A stretch of DNA of 64,000 nt. Source: Candidatus Bathycorpusculum sp. (lineage in GTDB: Archaea; Thermoproteota; Bathyarchaeia; Bathyarchaeales; Bathycorpusculaceae). Of the stretch, positions 1-9,760 are shown piece by piece; the first letter of the stretch is position 1; each line of letters begins with the position of its first letter. A model generated the notes under the pieces. It saw only the letters and a list, made by a program, of their open reading frames with translations. It did no database searches and had not been told where the DNA came from. The translations under genes were made by a program, and so were the position numbers. The stretch lies in NCBI GenBank assembly GCA_009778385.1, contig WRJX01000102.1, forward strand, positions 1 through 64,000, read 5' to 3'.

Positions 1-70
1 GTTTGTACTTCCGCATTTTGTGCACGACATAACCAAACCAATACATACAACACATCACAACATAAAAACG

Positions 71-1045
71 TTACTTAGTTAACACCCTCCCCGAAAGAAC
101 TGCATTGCTATACATATTGAAGATGGCAGTAGCACCTACAGTGTACACGCCACCACCATTGCTTGTGGCAGTATTACCAGATATACTAACTACCTCAGAG
201 GAAATGGGGTCGCCCATGTCAAATGTGCCACCAGCATTATACACACCCCCACCGAAAGTAGCCCTATTACCCAATATGGCCGCATTACCAGACATAGTGA
301 ATGTGCCACCAGCATTATACACACCCCCACCGTTGTAAGCAGAATTACCCACATTACTACTATCGCCAACACCGATTATACCGCCAACCATGTTGAAAAG
401 AGCATTAGGACCCGCATTATACACACCCCCACCATTATAAGCCGAGTTTTTGCAGAATGTACCACCGTTCATGATAAAGGTGCCCAAGTTATACACACCG
501 CCGCCAAAAGTAGCATCGTTAATAATGCCGACAGTATAGATGTTGTTTTCCGAAATCTCACCACTAATGAGGGTAAGTTTAGCACCAAAATTAACATACA
601 CCCCTCTACCAGTCTCACCACTATCATGAGTAACAATAACACCATCAAGCACCAATTCACCCGCATCCTCAATAGTAATAGTATCCATGTCATTTGGTCC
701 AATAAGCTTCATAGAGGTACCCCCATCACTTATCAGTACAACATTTGCAGTTGCAGGTATGGTAAGCGTAGAGCCAGTAAGCACAATATCTTTGGCTAAT
801 GCAATAACATACTGAACGGGCGCTATATCCAAAGCCTCAGTAATAGCATCTCTAAGCCCTTGCTCATCATTAACTATGTCATCAACATTATATGCTGAGG
901 CAGGGGAAACAGCGTTAAATGTTGCTGCATAAACATTAGAGGAGAGCAACATTAACACAAACAATAAAGAAACAAAAGACAAAATAACGCGTCTGCTACA
1001 AATACGACGCAAACTAAACACAGATTCACATTTCAAATTCATCAT
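71..1045 (-). CDS. Secreted right-handed beta-helix/adhesin-like protein with GGGVYN(A)GG repeats
   Basis: N-terminal signal-like hydrophobic segment (VILSFVSLLFVLMLLSSNVYA); repeated GGGVYNAGGTF / NSAYNGGGVYNAG units typical of polymorphic beta-helix outer proteins; ends abruptly after a repeat. Confidence 0.7.
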   Translation of the reverse strand: MMNLKCESVFSLRRICSRRVILSFVSLLFVLMLLSSNVYAATFNAVSPASAYNVDDIVNDEQGLRDAITEALDIAPVQYVIALAKDIVLTGSTLTIPATANVVLISDGGTSMKLIGPNDMDTITIEDAGELVLDGVIVTHDSGETGRGVYVNFGAKLTLISGEISENNIYTVGIINDATFGGGVYNLGTFIMNGGTFCKNSAYNGGGVYNAGPNALFNMVGGIIGVGDSSNVGNSAYNGGGVYNAGGTFTMSGNAAILGNRATFGGGVYNAGGTFDMGDPISSEVVSISGNTATSNGGGVYTVGATAIFNMYSNAVLSGRVLTK

Positions 1046-1591
1046 AAATCACCATATTCATGTATTTTTATACTAACACAATATTAAAAATTCAAAAAAT
1101 ACAATATAATCATATTTCCATATTAAATCCAGATTAACTCCATATTAATACCAAATTAACACCACACAACAACACACACCCACACATTAAACACCAAAAC
1201 AAAAACAACATCGCCACACCTGCCCAAACAACACAAACCAACCAACGATACAAAAACAGCACCAAAACACGCCAACAACAAAAAAATCAAAAATAAAAAC
1301 ACAATCAAAGAGAGGGCCGTTTTTTGTTTTAATATTTTTGTTTTCATTTAGCCAATTTTGAGTAACGTTTTAAAGTGCATAGTTAAATTTGCGGCATAAT
1401 CAACTTCGAAAAACAGAGATAACTATAGAGTAGGCCTAATGTATATGTTGTAAGTAAGTCTTGATGGAAATGGGTAAAATGTCGGATAACCATAGTGTAA
1501 GCTTTTATCGCACAGGAAGTTACACCTTAACAGCAATTCTCATTCAAGAAGTAAAATGTAAGTAAAGAGAAAATGAGTTGCAATTTGAAGT

Positions 1592-3088
1592 GTGTCTGAA
1601 ATGAAAAAAATTGCTAAAGAAATGCCTGAAAAAAAAGAAACATGTGCTAACAGATCTAATATTGAAAAGTCAGAAGAGGAGTTTGTATTAGAAACTGACG
1701 ATAAAACGATAGAAGCAAAAATTGCGCGAGTCAGGGCAGCGCAGGAAAAGTTTGCACGTTTTTCTCAGAAAGAAGTGGACAAAATTTTTTCAGCCACCGC
1801 AAAGGCTGCAGCCAAACAAAGCCTCTATCTTGCTGAGCTGGCAGTTAAAGAAACCGGTATGGGCGTGGTGGAAGATAAATTTATAAAAAATCTTTTCGCA
1901 TCAGAGGAGATTTATAAATGCTATAAAAATACAAAAACTTGCGGCGTTGTGAAAGAGGGCAAAGACGGTAACGCAGAATTTGCCGCTCCCATAGGCGTCA
2001 TTGCTGCTATCATCCCTACCACTAATCCAACCTCTACGGCGATATTTAAAGCCCTATTAGCACTTAAAACACGTAATGGCATGATATTTAGCCCTCATCC
2101 GCGTGCAAAAAAATGTACAATTGAGGCTGTGAAAACAGTACTTGAAGCTGCGGTTAAAGCAGGAGCGCCTAAGGGAATTTTTGATTGGATTGATGAGCCA
2201 AGCGTGCCGCTTATCAATGCTCTCATGGAGAACTCAAATGTTACACTTGCAACAGGTGGCCCAGGGATGGTAAAAGCGGCATACTCCAGCGGTAGACCTG
2301 CTATTGGTGTGGGTTCGGGAAACACGCCCACCGTTATTGACGACAGCGCCGATATTGCTTTGACTGTTAGGTCAATTATTGAGTCTAAAACCTTTGATAA
2401 TGGAATGATTTGTGCATCTGAGCAAGCAGTTATAGTTTTAGATAAGGTATATGATAAAGTTAAGGACACATTCAAAGAAAACGACTGCCATTTTTTAAGC
2501 GCTGATGAAATAGCGTTGGTTAGGGAAAAAATTGTAACCAATGGAGCGTTAAACCCAAATATAGTAGGGCAGTCAGCTGAAACAATCGCAAAAATGGCCG
2601 ATGTAAACGTTAAAGAAGACACGAAAATTCTCATTGCCGAAGTGGACAGTACCGATCTTTCTACAGAGCCATTTGCCCGTGAAAAGCTTTCGCCTGTGCT
2701 TGCTATGTATAGGGCAAAAACTTTCGAAGAAGCACTTAACAAAGCTGAAAAACTAATTGAAGACGGCGGCCTAGGACATACTTCTGCAATATACACAACT
2801 GAGGCAGCGCGAATAAAAGAGTTTGCAGAAAGGATGAAAACTTGCAGAATTTTAGTAAATACCCCCGCGTCTCAAGGCGCAATAGGTGGCATTTACAACA
2901 AACTTACAGCATCCTTAACACTTGGATGCGGCTTCTTCGGCGGCAATTCTGTGTCTGGAAATATAGGACCAAAACATTTACTGAATTTAAAACAACTCTC
3001 CTTGCCTGACATGACTATAGGACGAAAACAGAATAGCGCAGACACAACAACAAAAAGAAAAACAAAAGAGGGTGAAGACACAAAATAA
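1592..3088 (+). CDS. CoA-acylating aldehyde dehydrogenase (acetaldehyde dehydrogenase, AdhE N-domain/EutE-like)
   Basis: PIGVIAAIIPTTNPTSTAIFKALLALKTRN, GGPGMVKAAYSSGRPAIGVGSGNTP, FDNGMICASEQAVIV (catalytic Cys) motifs; GTG start. Confidence 0.88.
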   Translation: MSEMKKIAKEMPEKKETCANRSNIEKSEEEFVLETDDKTIEAKIARVRAAQEKFARFSQKEVDKIFSATAKAAAKQSLYLAELAVKETGMGVVEDKFIKNLFASEEIYKCYKNTKTCGVVKEGKDGNAEFAAPIGVIAAIIPTTNPTSTAIFKALLALKTRNGMIFSPHPRAKKCTIEAVKTVLEAAVKAGAPKGIFDWIDEPSVPLINALMENSNVTLATGGPGMVKAAYSSGRPAIGVGSGNTPTVIDDSADIALTVRSIIESKTFDNGMICASEQAVIVLDKVYDKVKDTFKENDCHFLSADEIALVREKIVTNGALNPNIVGQSAETIAKMADVNVKEDTKILIAEVDSTDLSTEPFAREKLSPVLAMYRAKTFEEALNKAEKLIEDGGLGHTSAIYTTEAARIKEFAERMKTCRILVNTPASQGAIGGIYNKLTASLTLGCGFFGGNSVSGNIGPKHLLNLKQLSLPDMTIGRKQNSADTTTKRKTKEGEDTK

Positions 3089-3124
3089 GAAAATGACAGC
3101 TAAAAGGCAGATAAACACATTTGC

Positions 3125-3697
3125 CTATGAGAGGGGAGCAAGTTTAGCTCCGTCACAGAATGCTTTGCCAACTATAGCTCCAGGTACGCGGTAGCTTGAA
3201 TCAGCAAAATTCAAGGTACATAGATTCAGTTTTGCCGTGTCAAGTTTGCCGTTTGTAAGATATTTTTGGTCACTATAAGCATTAACGACTTGTCCTATGA
3301 AGAGCTCGTTTTTTGGCAAATCAATAACAGCAACTAGCCGACATTCTATACAAAGAGGGCATTCTTTTATCATTGGTGCATCAGATAGACTACCGTAGAA
3401 CACTTGGAAGAGATGTGATTTGTCAACATTTTCTCCTGAAACTAGCCCACAGTAGTCAACTTTGTTGGTTAAATTTGCTGAAGGAAAGTTTAAGCTAAAA
3501 ATTTTCTTTTCGATAATAAATTTGTTTGAAAAACGCACTTTATTTAGGCTAAAGGAGATCATTGGAGGGTCTAGGCTTGCGGTTGCTATGGAGCTTACTG
3601 TTGTGAAGTTTGGCTGATTGTCAGTTACATTTACTCCGACAAGCCCCAGTGGCATAGGAAACATCATACCGTTTTTGCCAAGCGAAATTTTTTCCAT
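3125..3697 (-). CDS. Flavin reductase-like / flavoredoxin FMN-binding protein
   Basis: MPLGLVGVNVTDNQPNFTTVSSIATASLDPPMISFSL...KVRFSNKFI pattern of FMN-binding split-barrel proteins. Confidence 0.75.
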   Translation of the reverse strand: MEKISLGKNGMMFPMPLGLVGVNVTDNQPNFTTVSSIATASLDPPMISFSLNKVRFSNKFIIEKKIFSLNFPSANLTNKVDYCGLVSGENVDKSHLFQVFYGSLSDAPMIKECPLCIECRLVAVIDLPKNELFIGQVVNAYSDQKYLTNGKLDTAKLNLCTLNFADSSYRVPGAIVGKAFCDGAKLAPLS

Positions 3698-3947
3698 AGA
3701 CTCACATGCCTTAAAGTGATTAACGCAAAGTAGGATATAGGATTTAGAGAGCGTTTTTATTAAGAATTCTTTTTACTACTTAAGAATTAAGCATAACAAT
3801 GATACTTATTTAAGTTAACGATATTTGGAGATTAAGAAGGTAAAGATGGTTTCTAAGGAGGATTAAATTAATTTTCTTTGACCTAATAAGTAGTCAAGTA
3901 GGGGTAGAAGATGGGTAGTTGATAGGTTTGAGGATAGGTGTTGGGTT

Positions 3948-4862
3948 TTGACGTTTTTGGTTTTAGGGGGATTGTGTTATTGTTTAAATATTTCTTGTGC
4001 CTCAGAAGTGGGTATGAGTTCCAGTTCAAAGACCGGCTCTCGACGTAATTCAGGTGCTAAATTTCAGAAAAGTTCAAACCAAAAAAAGACAAAAACAAAA
4101 AAGTCTAAAGCTAGCGCTAAGTATCTAAATGAAGAAACTGCAGAGCCTACATTACAAGATATTATAGAAAAAACCCGTGTCAGCATCGAACGTCTTGGGA
4201 ATCAAACTTTTGCACTCTCACCATTTAGTCAGTATTATGATGATTGGCTAATTAATTTGCGTCAAGCTGTGTCAAGATTTGAAACATCCCCAATCGTGAA
4301 AGTTGACGAAATCTTTACCAAAGAACGTGACCAAGCGTTTTTGGATATTCAAACAGTGTTGGCAGAACGTCGCATGCAAGAATCCACCCTCTCTGAGGCT
4401 GAAAAAGCTCTATACATTATTAACCATGACCTTGGAGATGCAGATGCTGATTACGCAGAGAAAAACCAAGAGTTAAGCAGCAAACGCAACTCAGACATAC
4501 GACGATTAACAGCCCAAGTCAAGACACTTGAAGAGGACATGGCAAATCAGGAAAAACTAAAGTTTAGCGTTTTTCAGTTTGGCGCCAAAAAAACTGCAAC
4601 AAAAAAGCTTGAACAAACACAACAAGCCCTAACATCAGCAAAGAACCAGTTAGAAATGACTTTACAGAACTTCACCTTAGAGCAAGACAAACTACATGAC
4701 AACTATGTTGCCAAAAAACAAGAGCTCTCAACTAAATCCGATGCACTACACAAAGAAATAGAACAACTAGAAATAGATACATCCATTGAAGCACGAAAAG
4801 AAATCTGCACACACCTAAACAACACAATCAATGAACTCATCAAACGCCTACCGACCCACTAA
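3948..4862 (+). CDS. Coiled-coil protein of unknown function (Lys-rich N-terminus)
   Basis: Long ORF with heptad-rich helices; start may lie at the internal Met (MSSSSKTG). Confidence 0.5.
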   Translation: MTFLVLGGLCYCLNISCASEVGMSSSSKTGSRRNSGAKFQKSSNQKKTKTKKSKASAKYLNEETAEPTLQDIIEKTRVSIERLGNQTFALSPFSQYYDDWLINLRQAVSRFETSPIVKVDEIFTKERDQAFLDIQTVLAERRMQESTLSEAEKALYIINHDLGDADADYAEKNQELSSKRNSDIRRLTAQVKTLEEDMANQEKLKFSVFQFGAKKTATKKLEQTQQALTSAKNQLEMTLQNFTLEQDKLHDNYVAKKQELSTKSDALHKEIEQLEIDTSIEARKEICTHLNNTINELIKRLPTH

Positions 4863-5044
4863 AGAAAAATCAGCTAAAATTTAAAAACTAACTTTCTTAT
4901 TTACTTAATCTTGTTGATTTAAAAGACAAACCGATAATAAAATTTTTTCAACACATATGATAAAGGCAAACACATTGACCAGAAGAATAGTTTGCAAATT
5001 AACACACAAACGCAAGAACCAGCAACTTGCCCTTTCAATTTCTT

Positions 5045-6199
5045 CTATGTGGCGTACCTCTTTTTTTTGAAATAGAAAACTACGACTGTTAGAGCTAACG
5101 CGGCTACAACAAGGTAGGTTAAGAAAGGCTCAGAAAAATCAGAAGGCCCAGAAGTAACAACAGGAACAGAAGGCCCAGAAGTAACAACAGGAACAGAAGG
5201 CCCAGAAGTAACAACAGGAACAGAGCTGTAACCTATTGGCACATATTGTTCATTTACAGATAGAAACTTTAGTCCGGTATTAGGAGCGCTTCCTCCTATG
5301 GCATACAAAATATCATCAACAATTGCCACGCTGAAGCTATTACGAGGTGTGAGTATAGCTTTGGCGGTTGACCAAGTGTCGCTTGCAGGGTCATAGACTA
5401 TGCTATTGTATGGTCCTAAGACATAGACTCTTTGAGGAGCATAAACACCAGTTGTTACGCCTACAATACCTGAAACAGTTTCAACTGGAGGGGGGCTTGT
5501 TCCTTCGCGCCACATATCGGTTTTTGGATCATAAATCATAACTTTTTGCTCATAATCCGTGTTAGGAGAGCTTGCTAGAAAGGTACCAATAACTATTATT
5601 TTGTCATCTGTAGGAGTTAGAACAAAAGAAATCTTTGATATGGGTGTTATTGTAGGCATACTGGTTTTTTGGAGCCATGAATCAGTAATTGGATCATACA
5701 TAAACAAGTTACTTCCCGCTATGACAAAAATTTTCCCATCTATAACATGCGCTTGCAAGTTCGACGCGTTAACGGGCAGGGAAGCCTTAGTACTCCAACT
5801 ATCAGTAACTGTGTCATAAACCTCATTTACCCCACAGTCATACCATCCACCCCTGCTACCATCACTAGTTATGCCACCTATGCAGTAAATGCTGTTTTGA
5901 TATGCAGCTATGGTGAAGGCATTTCTTGGTGTAGGCATAGAGGTTAAAGTGGTCCAAGTGTTAGTCTTAGGATCATATTGCTCATTTATACTTAAATATC
6001 CAGACGCGGTAAAACCCCCAATAGCATAAATTTTTCCATCTACAGCAATAGCACCTAAACTAATTCTTGTTTGACTCATTGGAGCTTTCGGAACCCAAGA
6101 ACCCTCAACTAAGGCTGAGACTGAAACAGAACTAAATGCAGACATAAAAAATCCACATACTAAAAGCAAGAGCAATAGGAAAGAAAGAAATTTACACAT
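5045..6199 (-). CDS. Secreted kelch-repeat beta-propeller protein with C-terminal TM anchor
   Basis: Signal peptide; repeated YAIGG..../Y(D)P.T.TW..(S)MPTPR kelch motifs; C-terminal TM FLTYLVVAALALTVVVFYF-KKKR. Confidence 0.8.
   Translation of the reverse strand: MCKFLSFLLLLLLVCGFFMSAFSSVSVSALVEGSWVPKAPMSQTRISLGAIAVDGKIYAIGGFTASGYLSINEQYDPKTNTWTTLTSMPTPRNAFTIAAYQNSIYCIGGITSDGSRGGWYDCGVNEVYDTVTDSWSTKASLPVNASNLQAHVIDGKIFVIAGSNLFMYDPITDSWLQKTSMPTITPISKISFVLTPTDDKIIVIGTFLASSPNTDYEQKVMIYDPKTDMWREGTSPPPVETVSGIVGVTTGVYAPQRVYVLGPYNSIVYDPASDTWSTAKAILTPRNSFSVAIVDDILYAIGGSAPNTGLKFLSVNEQYVPIGYSSVPVVTSGPSVPVVTSGPSVPVVTSGPSDFSEPFLTYLVVAALALTVVVFYFKKKRYAT
5141..5221. repeat. Three tandem 27-bp repeats (agaaggcccagaagtaacaacaggaac) encoding VPVVTSGPS
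   Basis: Direct reading; in-frame 9-aa repeat VPVVTSGPS x3 between propeller and TM anchor. Confidence 0.95.
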
Positions 6200-6517
6200 A
6201 CTTATTCTCCATTGGAGCTTTACATTTTTCTCGATAAAAAGATTTTGCTAACTCTACTAAAACAGCTCTCCAAAATTTAACAGCAGAACTCACAGATTAT
6301 TAGAGCAAAAAAGAAGTATTCATCAGGAGATTATTGCGACGCTTTCAATATTTCCAAAAAACTCCTGAAAACACCGCTTATTGATTTTTCACGTATACAC
6401 AAAAGAAATTGTTTAATTGAGTTCTTACTCATTGTTTACTTATTTGCTTACTTGCTTGTTTTGTTAATCTAAAAACTTGGTTAGTCTTAAGGAGCCTATA
6501 TCTAAGTTGAGAGGGCT

Positions 6518-7606
6518 TTGTTTTTTGCAATATGTTTTTTAGTCTTTTATTTGCTTGTTAAATTTGTGATATTTATGGTAGTCAAGAATTGGGTTCCTAT
6601 GGATGGAGACACCTTTGTCACCAGTGACGGTTTTATAATGAACACGTTTGGTTATGAGCATCCAAGTGACCATTTGTTTGCGTTTCTCAAATACATCCCT
6701 GCCGAGTATAAGGACATGTTTAATGTTGAAATGCTTGAACGCACTTGGCGCTATGGTAAAAATGAGTTGTTTCGTGCTGAGAAGCTCTATACTGCAAAGA
6801 ATTATCAAACATTCATTGAAGCTTTTCGCAAAAATTTTCCAGACTACCTATTTTATGATCAAAATCGTGATAAAGAAATAATTGCTGCACCCCTAAACCG
6901 CATTGAAGAGGTTTTCGTGCCAAGAGATCGTCTAGTTTGGCTACAAAATCTACCACATCGCGATGAACTTCAAGACAAAGCTTTAGAGCTTATCAGTTTA
7001 ATCAGCAAAGAATCTGAAGTGCCACTGTCTGATATGGGTTTGCATGGCTCATTAGCACTTAATATGCATGCATCACATTCAGATATTGATTTTGTAGTGT
7101 ATGGTACAAACAATTTCCGTCGTGTAGAATCAGCCATTGAAAGGCTAGTTAACTCTGCTAAACTAACCTACATTGTTGGCAACAGACTAGATGCAGCCCG
7201 CAAATTTCAAGGCCGTTACCAAGGCAAAATCTACATGTATAATGCCACTCGCCAATTCGAGGAAGTTATCACAAAGTTTGGTCAATACAAGTACACTCCA
7301 CTTGCATCAGTACGTTTCCAAGCGACCATATGCAGTGATAAAGAAACCATATATCGACCAGCGACCTACAAAATTTCAGGCTACAAACCTCTAGACCCTG
7401 AATCTGAAATACCAATCGACAAAATTCCAATGCAAGTGGTATCAAACATTGGCTGCTACCGCAATATCGCCAAACAAGGTAGTGAAATTAAAGTCTCAGG
7501 TAAACTTGAAAAAGTAGAATCCACTATTGATGATCAGGTTTTCTATCAAGTTGTTGTGGGAACTGCAACCTCGGAGGAAGAATACATTTGGCCGACAACA
7601 ATCTAA
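6518..7606 (+). CDS. Nucleotidyltransferase-fold protein (paralog 1)
   Basis: [23 protein letters not shown] = GS...DxD minimal-NTase motif; shares N-terminal GF..HP and C-terminal [17 protein letters not shown] blocks with the next two genes. Confidence 0.65.
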   Translation: MFFAICFLVFYLLVKFVIFMVVKNWVPMDGDTFVTSDGFIMNTFGYEHPSDHLFAFLKYIPAEYKDMFNVEMLERTWRYGKNELFRAEKLYTAKNYQTFIEAFRKNFPDYLFYDQNRDKEIIAAPLNRIEEVFVPRDRLVWLQNLPHRDELQDKALELISLISKESEVPLSDMGLHGSLALNMHASHSDIDFVVYGTNNFRRVESAIERLVNSAKLTYIVGNRLDAARKFQGRYQGKIYMYNATRQFEEVITKFGQYKYTPLASVRFQATICSDKETIYRPATYKISGYKPLDPESEIPIDKIPMQVVSNIGCYRNIAKQGSEIKVSGKLEKVESTIDDQVFYQVVVGTATSEEEYIWPTTI

Positions 7607-8679
7607 GACTCCGCGATCGCGATAGCATACTCACTAAAGAAGGATTGCTTTTACGCGTTTTTGGCTATAACCATCCGCCTAACGCATACCTTTGTGATGC
7701 TGAATACGCTTCAGCAAAAATCTTTCAATCCACTGACCCTCGAGCACCAAGAGAAGGCAAAAACAGTCTTTTCTACAAGTTCTACAATGACGAGGGCATA
7801 AAATTTGTTGCCAAAAATTATCCACATTACATGCTTTTTCATGAAATGCTTGGATTAGAGCTTGTTGGCGTTACTGAGAAGGACATCTTTGAAGTTCACA
7901 AACCTCAAGAACGTCTTGTTGAATTGCTTAAACAAGGTCCGACGGATGAGTTGCTTGCTGCAATGGAGAGGGTTCTAAAAATTGCCACGTCCAGCTCGGG
8001 GCTCTTAAGCAGTGACTTTGGGGTTTTTGGTTCCATGTTACATGCTTTTCATCATCCTAAATATTCTGATATTGACTTTACCATTTACGGTAAAGAGCAA
8101 AACGCTAAAATGCGTCAAGTTCTTGAGGAACTTTATGCAGATAGGTCTTCAGGGTTAAGTAACGAGTTTGATTCGGATCAGGTTATGGATGAGAAAAGGT
8201 GGCTTTTTACTAATTTTGACGTTAAAGACTTTATTTGGCATCAACGTCGAAAACAGATTTACGGTTTTTATGATGACCGTAAGTATAGTGGTAGAGTTAT
8301 CAAAGCTGAATTTGAACCTGTTAAAGCTTGGAGCGAAATAGTAAACGAGTACAATGCTAGACACTGCATTACTAGGCGAGGTTGGGCAAAAATTAAAGCC
8401 CGTGTCACTGCAGACGATGATGGCCCATTTATTCCATCAGTTTATGGAATTGAGCCTTTGGAAGTTTTAGAAGGTCCAGATACTGCAGGAGAGGTGGTGC
8501 GAGTGCTTTCTTACATGGAAGAATTCCGTCAACAAGTGCATAAGGATGAAACTATCATTGTTGAGGGTAATTTAGAGGAGGTACAAACACCTGAACCTGG
8601 GGCTGAGGGATGTTTCTATCAAATTACCTTAACTTATTGCCCACGTTACTATGATCAAGTTCTAAAAGTCTTGCATTAA
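7588..8679 (+). CDS. Nucleotidyltransferase-fold protein (paralog 2)
   Basis: [24 protein letters not shown]; overlaps the 3' end of paralog 1; likely TTG start. Confidence 0.65.
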   Translation: MADNNLRLRDRDSILTKEGLLLRVFGYNHPPNAYLCDAEYASAKIFQSTDPRAPREGKNSLFYKFYNDEGIKFVAKNYPHYMLFHEMLGLELVGVTEKDIFEVHKPQERLVELLKQGPTDELLAAMERVLKIATSSSGLLSSDFGVFGSMLHAFHHPKYSDIDFTIYGKEQNAKMRQVLEELYADRSSGLSNEFDSDQVMDEKRWLFTNFDVKDFIWHQRRKQIYGFYDDRKYSGRVIKAEFEPVKAWSEIVNEYNARHCITRRGWAKIKARVTADDDGPFIPSVYGIEPLEVLEGPDTAGEVVRVLSYMEEFRQQVHKDETIIVEGNLEEVQTPEPGAEGCFYQITLTYCPRYYDQVLKVLH

Positions 8680-9695
8680 ACGGTTCCTAGTACCATGTAG
8701 TCTTCAGGTTTATTGCCTAAGATTAAGCGATAATACCTCTCACCATTTTTTTTGTTTACTACAAGCTCAGCCTTTCCTTGAGCTGTAATGGTTTCACCGT
8801 TTTCTGCTTGTTTACAGAATCTGCCACGGAAGGAAGAAACTTCTTTGATAGAGGTTAGCATGGGTCCTTCTATAATTTTTACGTTTTCTAGTTGGTAAAT
8901 GCAGGGAGTGAAAAGCGCCTCAGCATTACTGTTGATTTCTGCAACGATTTTTACGTATCCAGCATTACTGTAACATACATCACCGTAGAAATCAGAAAGT
9001 TCAGGCCATTCTTTTACAAACCGCACAAAATAATCCGTGCCTTGGTACATACCTTGGAAAGCTTTCCGATTCTCCACACGTTGAAAATCTTTAAAACTCA
9101 TATGAGTATCTTTTGAACGAAAATCATACAGGTTTTTGAGTTCCTCGGTAGTGTAAGCTTTGAGGCGTGGATGTCCCTCTTTAAGCATGCGCTGCATGGC
9201 GGCGTAGGCTTTACAAGAGTTTTCTTCGCCGTAAATCAACAAATCAATGTCAGAGGTTGAAGTGGTTAGACCTGCAAGAATTGAACCTGAAATGCCAATA
9301 GCGTTCCAAGAAATATCTGCGGCTTGTTGCAAATCAGTTGCAAGTTGTAAAGCCTTTTCTTCAAAAATGTTCTGCGGATTACCTGTACGTAGGCTGGCAA
9401 GTTTTTCTTTCGGCTGAAAGTGCTGAACTATTTCGTCTGTTGGAACTTCACATAGGGTTTCTCCGAAAAATTCATCAAACAATATCAAATGGGGCAGGTG
9501 TTCTTGTAGAAATTTAAATCGGTCACCAAGGCTGTAGACTTTACCGTAATTGAGATCTTTACTGTGTCTAAAACCCTTTGGGTCTGGGATGTAACGTGGA
9601 AAAGCGATAACTTTGTCTTTTGGGTGAATTAGCCCTTTTACATCGAAAATAACGTTGCTTTTATGTTTGATAAAGTCGCCTTCACGAGCTAACAT
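8676..9695 (-). CDS. Nucleotidyltransferase-fold protein (paralog 3)
   Basis: GISGSILAGLTTSTSDIDLLIYG; start chosen at internal MLAREGDFIK (ORF extends to 9785) by alignment to paralogs 1 and 2. Confidence 0.62.
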   Translation of the reverse strand: MLAREGDFIKHKSNVIFDVKGLIHPKDKVIAFPRYIPDPKGFRHSKDLNYGKVYSLGDRFKFLQEHLPHLILFDEFFGETLCEVPTDEIVQHFQPKEKLASLRTGNPQNIFEEKALQLATDLQQAADISWNAIGISGSILAGLTTSTSDIDLLIYGEENSCKAYAAMQRMLKEGHPRLKAYTTEELKNLYDFRSKDTHMSFKDFQRVENRKAFQGMYQGTDYFVRFVKEWPELSDFYGDVCYSNAGYVKIVAEINSNAEALFTPCIYQLENVKIIEGPMLTSIKEVSSFRGRFCKQAENGETITAQGKAELVVNKKNGERYYRLILGNKPEDYMVLGTV

Positions 9696-9760
9696 ACCAT
9701 TGTGATTTTTTACATAACGTTTAAACAATTCGCACCCTTTCAAAATATCCGTGACACTAA

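Noticed and set aside
105-338. Plus-strand ORF rich in YTPPPL
   Set aside because: Reverse reading of the GGGVYN repeats of the beta-helix gene.
1156-1347. 63-aa minus-strand hydrophobic Cys-containing ORF
   Set aside because: Arises from the GT-rich complement of the CA-rich tract; hydrophobicity follows from composition. Not supported as a gene.
2095-2796. 233-aa minus-strand ORF antisense to the aldehyde dehydrogenase
   Set aside because: The plus-strand frame is a clear ALDH family protein; the antisense frame has no domain logic and reflects codon bias.
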